Positions 1-11,041 are shown, counted from the first letter of the stretch. The stretch is DNA of 64,000 bases from UBA6136 sp044237765 (GCA_044237765.1 JBIIEQ010000003.1:13317-77316), one strand, 5' to 3'. Made by a program: numbers and translations. Notes: generated from the letters alone by a model not told the origin.

Positions 1-314
1 TCATGGATTATCGCGTCCGCGGCTTCACCCGTGACATCAGCGGCCAGAAGCATTACATCGATCATGAGATCACTTCGATCCAGAACTACATTTCCGACGT
101 GACCGCCGAGCGTTATCAGATGATCGACGTCAACGTCTACCAGGAAAACATATTCCACACCAAGATGATCCTGAAGGACTTCGTACTCGACAACTACCTG
201 TTCGATACCGACAAGGACGCCCTCACCACGGACGAGCGCACTACCATCCAGCGGCAACTCAAGCATGAGATGGCGGAAATTTTCTACGGACGGAACTATA
301 AGCTGCGCCGCTGA
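1..314 (+). CDS. speD: S-adenosylmethionine decarboxylase proenzyme, C-terminal part (partial at window edge)
   Basis: This is the C-terminal ~104 residues of the larger, E. coli-type SpeD (about 264 residues in that family). The enzyme makes decarboxylated SAM, the aminopropyl donor for spermidine. The visible part closely follows the E. coli C-terminus: MDYRVRGFTRDISGQKHYID, then a DVNVYQENIFHTKM block and a final EIFYGRNYK. The Ser at which the proenzyme self-cleaves to form the pyruvoyl group lies outside the window, so activity cannot be judged. A hairpin terminator follows about 35 bases after the stop. A spermidine-synthase-like gene is present near 15.4 kb but is not adjacent. Confidence 0.93.
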   Translation, partial: MDYRVRGFTRDISGQKHYIDHEITSIQNYISDVTAERYQMIDVNVYQENIFHTKMILKDFVLDNYLFDTDKDALTTDERTTIQRQLKHEMAEIFYGRNYKLRR

Positions 315-347
315 GGGAGTAGCAATAAGGTTGTGTTTTTCCAATAT

Positions 348-375
348 AAAAAACCGGCATAACGCCGGTTTTTTT
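348..375. terminator. Bidirectional Rho-independent terminator between speD and glcF
   Basis: A CCGGC/GCCGG stem with a five-base loop is flanked by an A-tract on the left and a T-tract on the right, so it can end transcription from both sides. The last bases overlap the stop codon of the convergent glcF-like gene. Confidence 0.85.
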
Positions 376-1609
376 ATGGGAGTTGTCTGGCGAGCAGTGT
401 CACGGGGTGAATGACTTCAATGTCACCCAGGCCACGTTGTTTAAGACCGGCGCGCAGATGCATGGCACAGCCCGGGTTCGATGTCAGCAATAGAGAGGGT
501 TGGCTGGCAGCGATGAGATCCAGTGCATCGTCTCTCAATGCAGCGGCCATTTCCGGGTGATCCACCATGTAGCTGCCGGCGGCACCACAGCAGCGGATCT
601 GGGCAGGAAGCGGGATCACCTTGAGTTCGGGAATACGTTTCAATAGCGAGGCGGGATGCTGATCGGCCCGCAGTACATTCCTGAGGCTGCAAGGCGAGTG
701 CAGGCAGACGGTTGTCGGCAAGGGCTTAAGCGCCAGCTCGTCGGGCCATTCCTGTTCTGCAAAGAACTGACTGATGTCACGAACGCGCTGGCTGAATGCC
801 CCGGCGCTGTTGGAGTGATCGGTCTTGCCGTATTCGCTGAGCATCCCACCACAGCCACTGGCAAAGCTGACGATGGCTGGAGCTTCGGTGCTCTCAAACG
901 CTTTGAGATTCTGCTCGATGCGCTCGCTGGCGGATGAGGTATCGCCAGCATGCTGGTCTAGTGCGCCACAGCAGGTCTGGCGTACGGGTATGTCGACGCG
1001 GATGCCCAGGCGATTCATCACGGCCATGGCCGACGCCAAGGTTTCCCGGTCCAGCAGTTCTGCGGTGCATCCGAGATGGAGTGAGGCGCTGGCCTTTTCT
1101 CTAGTAGAGGAAGGTGGGTAAGTGCCGGGTGGTGGAAGCGGAGCTGCCTGGCTTGAGGGCAGTCCGGCTGTCATTTCACCGGCGCCGGTCAGACTGGCGA
1201 GTGCTTTCACGGCGCCGGCGGCAGCCCCGCCCATCAATCGACCTGCCAGCGGGGCCAGTGTTTCTCCCGTCAGGGCGCTGCGCATCATGGTTTTTTTAAG
1301 GCGCTGCCCCAGCGAGCCCTCGCGATCCTGTGAGTGCGTGGCTGAACGAAACTGGTCGACGATCTGCCCATACGGAACATACGCCGGGCAGACCGATTCG
1401 CAGCTCCGGCACAGCAGGCAGTTGTCGATGTGTGCGTTGAGTTTTGGTGTGGCCTGGAGTTCATCTCTGGCCCAGCCCTGGATCAGTGACAGGCGGCCGC
1501 GAGGGGATTCGTTTTCGTCCTGGGTTTTCTGGTACGTGGGGCAGTGCGGCAAGCACAGGCCGCACTTGACGCAAATATCGGTCTGGGCGGCGAGGAGGGC
1601 ATCGCTCAT
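374..1609 (-). CDS. glcF: Glycolate oxidase iron-sulfur subunit (GlcF-like)
   Basis: A 411-residue iron-sulfur protein of the GlcF/heterodisulfide-reductase type. It passes electrons from the flavin subunits of glycolate dehydrogenase (GlcD/GlcE) to the membrane quinone pool. Two 4Fe-4S motifs are visible: C13-C16-C19-C23 and C64-C67-C70-C74. Two CCG-type cysteine domains follow (TCCGALDQHAG and RCCGAAGSYM). Length and motif order match GlcF. The gene lies last in a minus-strand run after purH (41-base gap), and no glcD or glcE is in the window. A lactate-utilisation LutA-type role is a less likely alternative. Confidence 0.82.
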   Translation of the reverse strand: MSDALLAAQTDICVKCGLCLPHCPTYQKTQDENESPRGRLSLIQGWARDELQATPKLNAHIDNCLLCRSCESVCPAYVPYGQIVDQFRSATHSQDREGSLGQRLKKTMMRSALTGETLAPLAGRLMGGAAAGAVKALASLTGAGEMTAGLPSSQAAPLPPPGTYPPSSTREKASASLHLGCTAELLDRETLASAMAVMNRLGIRVDIPVRQTCCGALDQHAGDTSSASERIEQNLKAFESTEAPAIVSFASGCGGMLSEYGKTDHSNSAGAFSQRVRDISQFFAEQEWPDELALKPLPTTVCLHSPCSLRNVLRADQHPASLLKRIPELKVIPLPAQIRCCGAAGSYMVDHPEMAAALRDDALDLIAASQPSLLLTSNPGCAMHLRAGLKQRGLGDIEVIHPVTLLARQLP

Positions 1610-1650
1610 GGTGCGGGTCGGGCCTGGATAGCTCGTTCCTGACTTGGCCG

Positions 1651-3213
1651 TCAGTGCCGGAAGTGCCGCATGCCGGTGAAGACCATGGCCATGCCATGCT
1701 CGTCTGCGGCGGCGATCACTTCGGCGTCCCGCATCGAACCGCCCGGCTGGATCAGCGCGGTCACGCCGGCTTCCGCCGCCGAGTCGACGCCATCCCGGAA
1801 GGGGAAGAATGCATCGGATGCCACGACCGACCCAGCGACGGCCAGTCCAGCGTCCTGCGCCTTGATGGCGGCAATGCGGGCTGAGTAGACGCGGCTCATC
1901 TGCCCGGCGCCGACGCCGATGGTCTGTTGATCCTTCGCGTAGACGATCGCGTTCGACTTGACGAACTTGGCCACCCGCCAGGCGAACAGCAGGTCGGTCA
2001 GTTCGCGGTCGGTCGGGGGGCGTCGGGTCACGACCTTCAGGTCGGCGGCCTCAATGTGGCCGTTATCACGGTCCTGCAGCAGCAAGCCGCCTGTGACTCG
2101 CTTGCAATCCCATTCCTCGGGCGGCACGGCATCCCAAGCGCCGGTTTCCAGCACGCGAATGTTCGGCTTGGCTGCCAGCAGGGGCAGGGCGGCCGGATCG
2201 ATGCGGGGCGCGAGGATGACCTCGACGAACTGCCGATCGACGATGACCTGGGCCGTTTCCGCATCCAGCGTGCCGTTGAAGGCGATGATGCCGCCGAACG
2301 CGGAGGTCGGATCGGTTGCGTAGGCGCGGTCATAGGCCTCGGTCAGGCTGGCGCCCAGCGCCACGCCGCAGGGGTTGGCATGCTTGACGATGACGCAGGC
2401 CGACTCCTTGCCAAACGCTTTAACGCACTCCAGTGCCGCATCGGCGTCGGCGATGTTGTTATAGGAGAGTTCCTTGCCCTGAACCTGTTGGGCCGTGGCG
2501 ATCGAGCCTCGCGGGGCGTTGGGTTCGACGTAGAAAGCGCCCTGCTGATGCGGATTTTCGCCATAGCGCATGGCCTGGGAATGGCGGAACCTCAGCACCA
2601 GCGGGTCGGGGAAGGGTTCGCTGCCCTCGATCTTGCCCAGGTAGGCGGAGATGGCCGCGTCGTAGGCGGCGGTGTGGCGGAAGCTCTTGATGGCCAGGCG
2701 AAAACGGCTGGCGTCGGACAATGTGCCGCCGGAGGAACGCAATTCTTCCAGCACGGCAGCGTAGTCGGTCGGATCGACCACCACGCCGACCGCGTCATGA
2801 TTCTTGGCCGCGGCGCGAATCATGGCCGGTCCGCCGATGTCGATATTCTCGATGGCGTCCTCCAGCGAGCAATCGGGCTTCGCCACGGTCGCTTCGAATG
2901 GATACAGATTGACGATCACCAGATCGATTGGTCCGATACCGTGTTCCTGCATGACCGCTTCGTCGGTGCCTCGCCGACCGAGAATCCCACCATGAATCTT
3001 GGGATGCAGCGTCTTGATGCGGCCACCCATCATTTCCGGGAAACCGGTGTGTTGCGAAACCTCGACGGCTTCGATGCCTTCTTCGGTCAGGGCCTTGTAG
3101 GTGCCGCCCGAGGAGAGAATTTCAATCCCCATTTTCTGGAGATCCCGGGCGAGTTCAAGCAGGCCGGATTTATCGGACACGCTGATGAGGGCACGTTTGA
3201 CTCGGGTATTCAT
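1651..3213 (-). CDS. purH: Bifunctional AICAR formyltransferase / IMP cyclohydrolase
   Basis: A 520-residue protein that catalyses the last two steps of de novo purine synthesis: formylation of AICAR, then ring closure to IMP. The N-terminal MGS-like cyclohydrolase domain is recognisable from ALISVSDKSGL and GGRIKTLHPKIHGG. The C-terminal transformylase domain carries KHANPCGVA, KSNAIVYA and GAGQMSRVYSA. The length is normal and no key motif is missing. It lies 26 bases downstream of fis, in the dusB-fis-purH order common in gammaproteobacteria, so it is probably co-transcribed with them. Confidence 0.97.
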   Translation of the reverse strand: MNTRVKRALISVSDKSGLLELARDLQKMGIEILSSGGTYKALTEEGIEAVEVSQHTGFPEMMGGRIKTLHPKIHGGILGRRGTDEAVMQEHGIGPIDLVIVNLYPFEATVAKPDCSLEDAIENIDIGGPAMIRAAAKNHDAVGVVVDPTDYAAVLEELRSSGGTLSDASRFRLAIKSFRHTAAYDAAISAYLGKIEGSEPFPDPLVLRFRHSQAMRYGENPHQQGAFYVEPNAPRGSIATAQQVQGKELSYNNIADADAALECVKAFGKESACVIVKHANPCGVALGASLTEAYDRAYATDPTSAFGGIIAFNGTLDAETAQVIVDRQFVEVILAPRIDPAALPLLAAKPNIRVLETGAWDAVPPEEWDCKRVTGGLLLQDRDNGHIEAADLKVVTRRPPTDRELTDLLFAWRVAKFVKSNAIVYAKDQQTIGVGAGQMSRVYSARIAAIKAQDAGLAVAGSVVASDAFFPFRDGVDSAAEAGVTALIQPGGSMRDAEVIAAADEHGMAMVFTGMRHFRH

Positions 3214-3239
3214 GGGGTCCTGAAGAATGGGGCTCGCGC

Positions 3240-3515
3240 TTATTCGATGCCGTAGAGGTTCATTTTCTTTCTCAGCGTGCTGCGGCTGAGCCCGAGTACC
3301 TGGGCGGCTTTGGTTTGGTTGAATTCACAGTGTTCCAGAACGGTCTGGATCAGAGGTTGCTCGACTTCACAGAGAACCAGTTCGTAAAGTTGGGTCGCGC
3401 CTACGCCGTCGAGTCGGGCGAAATAGTCCTTGAGTGCTGCCCGTACATGCTGGCTGAGGATGGAGTTATCCGGTGCGGTCTGTGTTGGATCGATTTTTGC
3501 GGACGGGCGGGTCAT
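3240..3515 (-). CDS. fis: DNA-binding protein Fis
   Basis: A 91-residue nucleoid-associated DNA-bending protein. The C-terminal helix-turn-helix (about residues 65-91, NQTKAAQVLGLSRSTLRKK) is a clear Fis match, and the LYELVLCEVEQPL segment corresponds to the dimerisation helices. The start codon overlaps the stop of dusB by four bases (ATGA), the same dusB-fis coupling as in E. coli. The N-terminal ~20 residues are divergent, as usual in this family. Confidence 0.93.
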   Translation of the reverse strand: MTRPSAKIDPTQTAPDNSILSQHVRAALKDYFARLDGVGATQLYELVLCEVEQPLIQTVLEHCEFNQTKAAQVLGLSRSTLRKKMNLYGIE

Positions 3516-4516
3516 GTCGGACTGGCCTGGGTCATCTGGTCAAGCACTTGTCCCACGAAATCGAGTTGGCCGCGGGCGGTCGTTTGGATATTGAAGCCGG
3601 GTTTGTAATTCATGGTGCAAGAGAGATGATCCATATACCAGCCGAAATGCTTCCGAGCGATTCGTATGCCCTGATGTTCGCCGTAGAAGGCGTGAAGTTC
3701 CTGTATGTGCTCCAGAATCAGCGCTTGAATTTCCTGATGTCCGGGTGGCCTGCAGTCGGGGGCATCGTCTCGGCCTTGGTTCATTGCCCGGAAAAGCCAG
3801 GGTTGCCCCAGCGCCGCCCGGCCGATCATCACAGCATCGGCTCCGGTTTGCTGCAAAACAGTCAGCGCCTTTTGCGGGCTATCAATATCGCCATTGGCGA
3901 TAACCGGGATCGCCACAGCCTCTTTCACTGCGCGGATTGTACGGTATTCGGCCTCCCCGGAAAACCCGCAGGCACGTGAACGACCATGGACGGTGAGTGC
4001 CTGGATGCCCGTATCGGCGGCGATTTTGGCAATGCTGACGGCATTGCGGTTCTCCAGATCCCAGCCGGTGCGAATCTTCAGGGTGACCGGAATATCCACG
4101 GCGCGGACGACTGACGCCAGAATGTCCGACACGAGAGTCTCATCACGCATTAGGGCGGAGCCAGCGGCCTTGCTGCAGACTTTTTTCGCAGGGCAACCCA
4201 TATTGATGTCGATGATTTGTGCGCCACGGTCGGCGTTGAAGCGCGCCGCCTCGGCCATGTCATGGGGGTCGTTGCCAAGGATCTGCACCGAGCGCAAGCC
4301 GGTTTCGCCGAGGTGATCGGTGCGCAACAAAGTCTTGCGGTCGTGACGCAAGGCGGGGTTTGCCGACACCATTTCGCTGACGGCCAGCGCCGCGCCGTAA
4401 CGCCGGCAAAGGCGGCGAAATGGACGGTCGGTGATGCCTGCCATCGGCGCAAGAATGAACGGATTTTCCAGAGTGTAGGGACCGATTTGCATGGATGTGG
4501 GTGGCTGGCGACTCAT
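3512..4516 (-). CDS. dusB: tRNA-dihydrouridine synthase B
   Basis: A 334-residue flavoenzyme that reduces uridine to dihydrouridine in tRNA. Family motifs are present: APMAGITDRPFRRLCRRYGA near the start, IIDINMGCPAKKV with the catalytic Cys, LKIRTGW, and VIANGDI...GADAVMIGRAALG for FMN binding. The start at 4516 overlaps the upstream glycosyltransferase stop by four bases. A later ATG at 4492 (MQIGPYTLEN) aligns better with the E. coli N-terminus and may be the true start. The frame stays open further upstream but only over another gene. Confidence 0.95.
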   Translation of the reverse strand: MSRQPPTSMQIGPYTLENPFILAPMAGITDRPFRRLCRRYGAALAVSEMVSANPALRHDRKTLLRTDHLGETGLRSVQILGNDPHDMAEAARFNADRGAQIIDINMGCPAKKVCSKAAGSALMRDETLVSDILASVVRAVDIPVTLKIRTGWDLENRNAVSIAKIAADTGIQALTVHGRSRACGFSGEAEYRTIRAVKEAVAIPVIANGDIDSPQKALTVLQQTGADAVMIGRAALGQPWLFRAMNQGRDDAPDCRPPGHQEIQALILEHIQELHAFYGEHQGIRIARKHFGWYMDHLSCTMNYKPGFNIQTTARGQLDFVGQVLDQMTQASPT

Positions 4517-5556
4517 GACCCGGGGATGATGCGGAAAATCGACTCCAGCACGCTCTCGACCGTGTGTGTCCGCATGCAAGAAAATTCCCCGCCACAGGTT
4601 GGGCGGCGGTGGCAGGGTGAACACTCGCGGGGAACGTAAAGCACACGGCTGTTCTCGCGAGTGGTGTCGAGGTAGGGCGCCGTGGAGCCAAACAGCGCCA
4701 GCGTTGGCGTGTTCATCGCCAGACCCAGATGGGTCAGGCCAGTATCCACGCCCACCAGCAGTCGAGCCTGATCGATCATCGCGGCACACTCGGTCAGCGA
4801 TGTCTTGCCGACCAGATTGATGACAGCTCCGCCCGCCATTTCGCTGATTCGAGCCGCTCGTTCCCTGTCTCCCGGTCCGCCCAGCATGACCGGACGGAGG
4901 CGGGGACTGATCCTTCGTGCCAGCTCGGCCCAGCGGTCATCAAACCAGTGTTTTTGCGGTCGAGTGGTGAAAGGTGCCAGCACGGCATAATTGTCCCGAA
5001 GGCCGGCTTCTTCGAGCAGTCTCGTCGCCCGTTGCTTGGCCTCATCCGGCACTGCAATGTCCATCATGAAGCTGGTTTCCGTGGCGCCCAGCCGAACGGC
5101 AAGATCCCGGTATTCCTTGCCGATGCGCGGGTCGTCCATTTCGCGGGGAATCACTTCTGTCATCAGCCACTGGCTGCCTTCGCGGGAGCCCAGCCCAATC
5201 CGTCGCCGCGCTCCACTCAACCAGCTCCAGATGCCGCTCTTGAGCAGCCCCTGCAGATCAATGACGAGATCGAAGTGCTCATCACGCAATGAACGGACGA
5301 ACCCACGAATTTCGCTGGTCAGCGCCAAATGCTCACCGGATTTCCGCAGCGACCGCCAGTGCCGGCGCGGGAGCAGATGTACCCGGTCCAGTCGGGGGTT
5401 GTGCTGGAGTAATTCCACCTGTGCGTCTTCGGCCAGCCAGGCGATGTGGGCTTCCGGGTAGAGGTTGCGCAATGCGGGAATCAGGCCTGAGGCCATGATA
5501 ATGTCGCCAATGGCGCTCAGCCGAATGATCAGAATGCGTTGGGGCGGAGGGGGCAT
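4513..5556 (-). CDS. Glycosyltransferase family 9 (LPS heptosyltransferase-like, WaaC/WaaF type)
   Basis: A 347-residue GT-B fold transferase predicted to add heptose or a related sugar to the lipopolysaccharide inner core on the cytoplasmic side of the inner membrane. The N-terminus RILIIRLSAIGDIIM and the donor-site block VGVDTGLTHLGLAMNTPTLA are hallmarks of GT9. A cysteine cluster near the C-terminus (CSPCHRRPTC, then FSCM) resembles that of WaaC/WaaF relatives. It is the first gene of a minus-strand run and overlaps dusB by four bases. Which heptose position it serves cannot be decided from sequence. Confidence 0.83.
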   Translation of the reverse strand: MPPPPQRILIIRLSAIGDIIMASGLIPALRNLYPEAHIAWLAEDAQVELLQHNPRLDRVHLLPRRHWRSLRKSGEHLALTSEIRGFVRSLRDEHFDLVIDLQGLLKSGIWSWLSGARRRIGLGSREGSQWLMTEVIPREMDDPRIGKEYRDLAVRLGATETSFMMDIAVPDEAKQRATRLLEEAGLRDNYAVLAPFTTRPQKHWFDDRWAELARRISPRLRPVMLGGPGDRERAARISEMAGGAVINLVGKTSLTECAAMIDQARLLVGVDTGLTHLGLAMNTPTLALFGSTAPYLDTTRENSRVLYVPRECSPCHRRPTCGGEFSCMRTHTVESVLESIFRIIPGS

Positions 5557-5685
5557 CGGAAATTGTCTCGTTGAGTTCGAGGCCTGTAGCGAACGGGAAA
5601 AGAATTTGTGTTGAGAATATCAGGCAGCGTTAATCGGCGGTAACTGCCGGCTGTTGTGATGACTGGAATTCAGTCCGCAATGAAC

Positions 5686-5714
5686 CTTGATAGTCGCTGA
5701 AATGATCCCAACAT
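5686..5714 (+). promoter_or_regulatory. Sigma-32-like heat-shock promoter for clpB
   Basis: CTTGATA, a 14-base spacer, then CCCAACAT, compared with the sigma-32 consensus CTTGAAA-N13-15-CCCCATNT. Each box has one or two mismatches. It ends 37 bases before the clpB start, which leaves a short leader with an AGGA at 5738-5741. Assignment is by consensus match only. Confidence 0.6.
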
Positions 5715-5751
5715 CTTTTTCATCTTTGGACTTACTCAGGATTCAATCATC

Positions 5752-8340
<2,589 letters not shown>

Positions 8341-8482
8341 GGAAGTAGCGCGAGGTGCTGGCGGGGTCCGGGGCCTTGAGTCAAGCCGACATTCAAGCGA
8401 GTCTTGGCAGATCAATCATGAATTGCCGCGACTTATGTTTGATGATGTCTGTTGGTTGTAAATCTGCCGATCACATCCGGTC

Positions 8483-8959
8483 CTAAGGACTCACGACGCC
8501 CTGGCCGCCCCGGTTCAGCACGTGGGTATAAATCATCGTGGTGCTCACGTCCTTGTGCCCCAGGAGTTCCTGAACCGTGCGGATGTCGTCACCTGATTGC
8601 AGAAGGTGAGTCGCAGCGGCGTGCCCTTGATGTGAGCCAACAGCGCGTTCACCTCTCGTGGGTCAACACGCCGGGAGGCGCTGAGGCTTCCTGGGCCGGA
8701 TCAGATCGCCCAGCCAGGGCAGATCGATATCCAGGACGCGCTTGTAAAAAAACAGCAACGCCAAAAGCGCCTGCTGGTGGGTGCTGGCGGAAACGTTCCT
8801 TGCATTGGCAAGATGGCTCAAGAAAGCTACCACTTCTGCCGCGCCCATTTCCCGCGGATGCCGTTTACCATGGAAACTCACGTAGTCCCTGATCCAATGG
8901 ACATAGGCCTCTTCCGTGCGCCAGTGCGGCATTTCCCGTTTCAATAGGCGGATACACAT
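8483..8959 (-). pseudogene. intI: Integron integrase remnant with internal deletion
   Basis: The N-terminal part reads as a normal integron integrase: RTEEAYVHWIRDYVSFHGKR, then EMGAAEVVAFLSHLAN and STHQQALLALLFFYKRVL, up to RLP. A frameshift near 8660 follows. The frame then continues as HERNALLAHIKGTPLRL and jumps straight to the last ~40 residues: LLQSGDDIRTVQELLGHKDV, STTMIYTHVLNRGGQGV and a TAG stop at 8483-8485. The His of LLGHKDV and the catalytic Tyr of MIYTH survive. Roughly 110-120 central residues, including the first Arg box and the HTLRH box, are gone. It points away from the cassettes, as intI does in integrons. It should be inactive. Confidence 0.88.
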
Positions 8960-9009
8960 CGGTCATGACCGTTCCTTCCAATCGCTTGATTTTGCGGAAA
9001 AAAGCACGA

Positions 9010-9038
9010 TTGACAGCCACAATTGTAGAGCGTAGTTT
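9010..9038 (+). promoter_or_regulatory. Possible cassette promoter (Pc-like) reading into the cassette array
   Basis: A perfect TTGACA -35 box is followed 17 bases later by TAGTTT, a weak -10. It lies between the decayed intI and the first cassette and points into the cassettes, which is where integron Pc promoters are found. Consensus match only. Confidence 0.35.
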
Positions 9039-9039
9039 G

Positions 9040-9112
9040 CTGCTTAAACATAAAAATTGCCGTATAAGCTGGCCGCTTACATGGCAGATTTGATGTCTAC
9101 TTTTAGTTAGGT
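9040..9112 (+). other. Probable attI site, junction with first cassette
   Basis: The first cassette begins at GTTAGGT (9106-9112), which fits the GTTRRRY core cut by integron integrases. It lies about 150 bases from the intI start, the normal place for attI. Only the core is recognisable; the left limit given is approximate. Confidence 0.5.
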
Positions 9113-9119
9113 GCCAACG

Positions 9120-9983
9120 ATGCCTACGAAGCGCAAACCAAGTACGAAAGTTTCCTCAAATCGCAAGTTACCTGAATGGATTACTGCACATTTTGAAGAG
9201 TCGCTAGACTCGCTTCAGACGCTGATGCAGATTGTCCACATTAGCGAACGGGGAATCGGTGTCCTTAGAGGCATGCCGAAAGTGGTGAAGGTCCTTGCCG
9301 ACGTGCAAGGCAATGCTGATGATACCTCTGCCGCCAAGCGCCTCGAACAAGCCGAGAAAGAGGCAACACTCGCCGATAGTGAAATTGATAAGGACTTTCC
9401 TGTTCTCCACGGGTTCGCTGTTGTAGCCCTTTGGAGTTGGCTCGAGCACTTTGTTAAAGGATTTGTCGCTCTTTGGCTTCTGCATCGCCGCGATGGAATC
9501 ACTGTTCCCGCCGTTCAGAAGCTCCGCGTAAAGCTTGGAGACTACCTTCAACTGCAGAAGGCTGAGCAAGCTCAGTTCTTAGTCGAGTTACTCGAACAAG
9601 ACTTGGCAAGCCCATTAAAGCGCGGAGTAAACCGATTTGAGTCTCTCCTGGAGCCATTTGGCCTATCCGGAACGCTTCCAGAGGGATGTGCGAAAACGCT
9701 CTTTGAACTACAGCAGGTTCGAAATGCAATTGCCCATCGTAACGGAAGAGCGGATCGCAGACTCCGTTCCGAGTGTCCATGGCTAAAACTCAAGCTAAAT
9801 CAGCCTGTTCAGGTAAGCCGCCAGATGCTACAAGACTACTCAAACGCATCGGGAGAATTCCTTCTGGAGCTTCTGTACCGTGTTGGAGATTTATACGGTA
9901 CAGATCTTCGGGAAAAGCCTAGCCAGACACCTAACACGTCGCTCAAGCCTACAGCCATCGGCGAGCCGGTGGCTGCGGCTTAG
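9120..9983 (+). CDS. Cassette 1: HEPN-like protein of unknown function
   Basis: A predicted soluble, mostly helical protein of 287 residues. Near residue 200 it carries RNAIAH within ELQQVRNAIAHRNGRAD. This matches the R-N-x3-H motif that forms the active site of HEPN-domain RNases in toxins, abortive-infection proteins and RiboL-PSP-HEPN proteins. A membrane-independent role is suggested because no signal peptide or transmembrane segment is seen. ATG 9120 is preferred; a GTG at 9111 lies in the recombination core. The C-terminal residues from about TPNTSLKPT are encoded inside the attC, a common cassette feature. The RNase function is inference from one motif. Confidence 0.75.
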   Translation: MPTKRKPSTKVSSNRKLPEWITAHFEESLDSLQTLMQIVHISERGIGVLRGMPKVVKVLADVQGNADDTSAAKRLEQAEKEATLADSEIDKDFPVLHGFAVVALWSWLEHFVKGFVALWLLHRRDGITVPAVQKLRVKLGDYLQLQKAEQAQFLVELLEQDLASPLKRGVNRFESLLEPFGLSGTLPEGCAKTLFELQQVRNAIAHRNGRADRRLRSECPWLKLKLNQPVQVSRQMLQDYSNASGEFLLELLYRVGDLYGTDLREKPSQTPNTSLKPTAIGEPVAAA

Positions 9984-9997
9984 CTTTGACGTTAGGC
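9929..9997 (+). repeat. attC site of cassette 1
   Basis: R'' is ACCTAAC (9929-9935) and R' is GTTAGGC (9991-9997). The inner arms GTCGCTCAAGCC and GGCTTAGCTTTGAC are imperfectly complementary, and the centre TACAGCC.../GGCTGC folds as a stem. Total length is 69 bases. The core plus the asymmetric arms identify it as an integron attC. Confidence 0.88.
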
Positions 9998-10009
9998 GTC
10001 TTCAATTCC

Positions 10010-11041
10010 GTGAACATCTACATCGACGAGTCTGGCTCTTTCGTCAGCGCACCAGCCACGGGAAGCTGGAACGTCGTAGCAGCCGTAGCAGCATCTGAAT
10101 CCTCGCGGCGGCACATCGAGAACGCAGTGAAGTCCCTCAAGCTTGCGACAGCGGCTCCAGGAGCCGACGAAGTGAAGCTCAACGCCGTTGACGAAAAAGA
10201 CTACCTTCGCTTCCTTGAGAGGCTCAGCAAAACCCACGCAGTGCTGTTCGCCACAGCCACAGATGCTGGCCTAAACACCTCAGAACGATTGACTCGGCAT
10301 CAGAATATTCAGGTCGCGAAGATTCGGGAAAATGTTCCACGGGTGCGATATGAAGGTGGAAGACAAGGCGTTGAGTTGCTGGCCAACCAGTTGGGAGCGA
10401 TTCCGCCGCAGCTGTACGCTCAGCTGGTCTGCCAAGTGGACCTGCTGCACGCGGTAGTCAGCCGCTCAATCAACTACTTTGCGCAGCGCGTCCCTGCGAC
10501 CCTTGCCGAGTTTCGATGGCGCATTGATCAGAAGAACACAACCAAGACAACGTACGAGGAGGCGTTCGAGAAGATTGCTCCTGAACTGCTGCAATCCCGA
10601 TCGCTCCGAGAACCATTTGCCCGAGTGCATGGATTCGACTACCGTCACTTCACGCGCTATGAGTTTCCAGACGGCGATCCACCAGACTACCTCGCGACGG
10701 GGTACGGCATCAAGGTCGAACATGCATTGAATGTGGGAAAGCTGATCCGCGGAGACTTAAAGTTCGAGGACTCCAAGAAGTCGATTGGAATTCAGGTGGC
10801 GGATCTACTCGCTTCTGGCCTCCGAAGGTGCTTGCGCGGTGGATTCACAGACAACGAAGCTGTTGCACATGCAATGGGTCGGCTTACGCTTCAAAACGAA
10901 CGCGGCAAGTTCCCGGTTCATCTTGTCTCCTTCGCTGAATCAGAGGATCCCGCCGACACGACGGCGTCCAATGTAGTGAAGGCGATGGCCTGGCAATCTA
11001 GAAACATGCTCACGCGCCATGCCGCCCGCGAAGACGCCTAA
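10010..11041 (+). CDS. Cassette 2: DUF3800 domain protein
   Basis: A 343-residue protein with DUF3800 hallmarks: N-terminal NIYIDESGSF with paired acidic residues, a central FRWRIDQK, and C-terminal KKSIGIQVADLLASGLRR. The family is predicted to have an RNase H-like fold with acidic active-site residues. It is frequent in mobile DNA and defence islands, but its biochemical role is not settled. The GTG at 10010 is preferred because an in-frame TTG at 9986 lies inside the preceding attC; no good ribosome binding site is visible. The TAA stop is inside R'' of its own attC, typical of cassette genes. Confidence 0.82.
   Translation: MNIYIDESGSFVSAPATGSWNVVAAVAASESSRRHIENAVKSLKLATAAPGADEVKLNAVDEKDYLRFLERLSKTHAVLFATATDAGLNTSERLTRHQNIQVAKIRENVPRVRYEGGRQGVELLANQLGAIPPQLYAQLVCQVDLLHAVVSRSINYFAQRVPATLAEFRWRIDQKNTTKTTYEEAFEKIAPELLQSRSLREPFARVHGFDYRHFTRYEFPDGDPPDYLATGYGIKVEHALNVGKLIRGDLKFEDSKKSIGIQVADLLASGLRRCLRGGFTDNEAVAHAMGRLTLQNERGKFPVHLVSFAESEDPADTTASNVVKAMAWQSRNMLTRHAAREDA

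Noticed and set aside
1927..3255. A long plus-strand frame opposite purH
   Set aside because: It is a codon-bias shadow of purH with no recognisable domain.
8452..8892. A plus-strand frame across the intI remnant
   Set aside because: The minus strand carries recognisable integrase sequence; the plus-strand product is low-complexity and unlike any protein.
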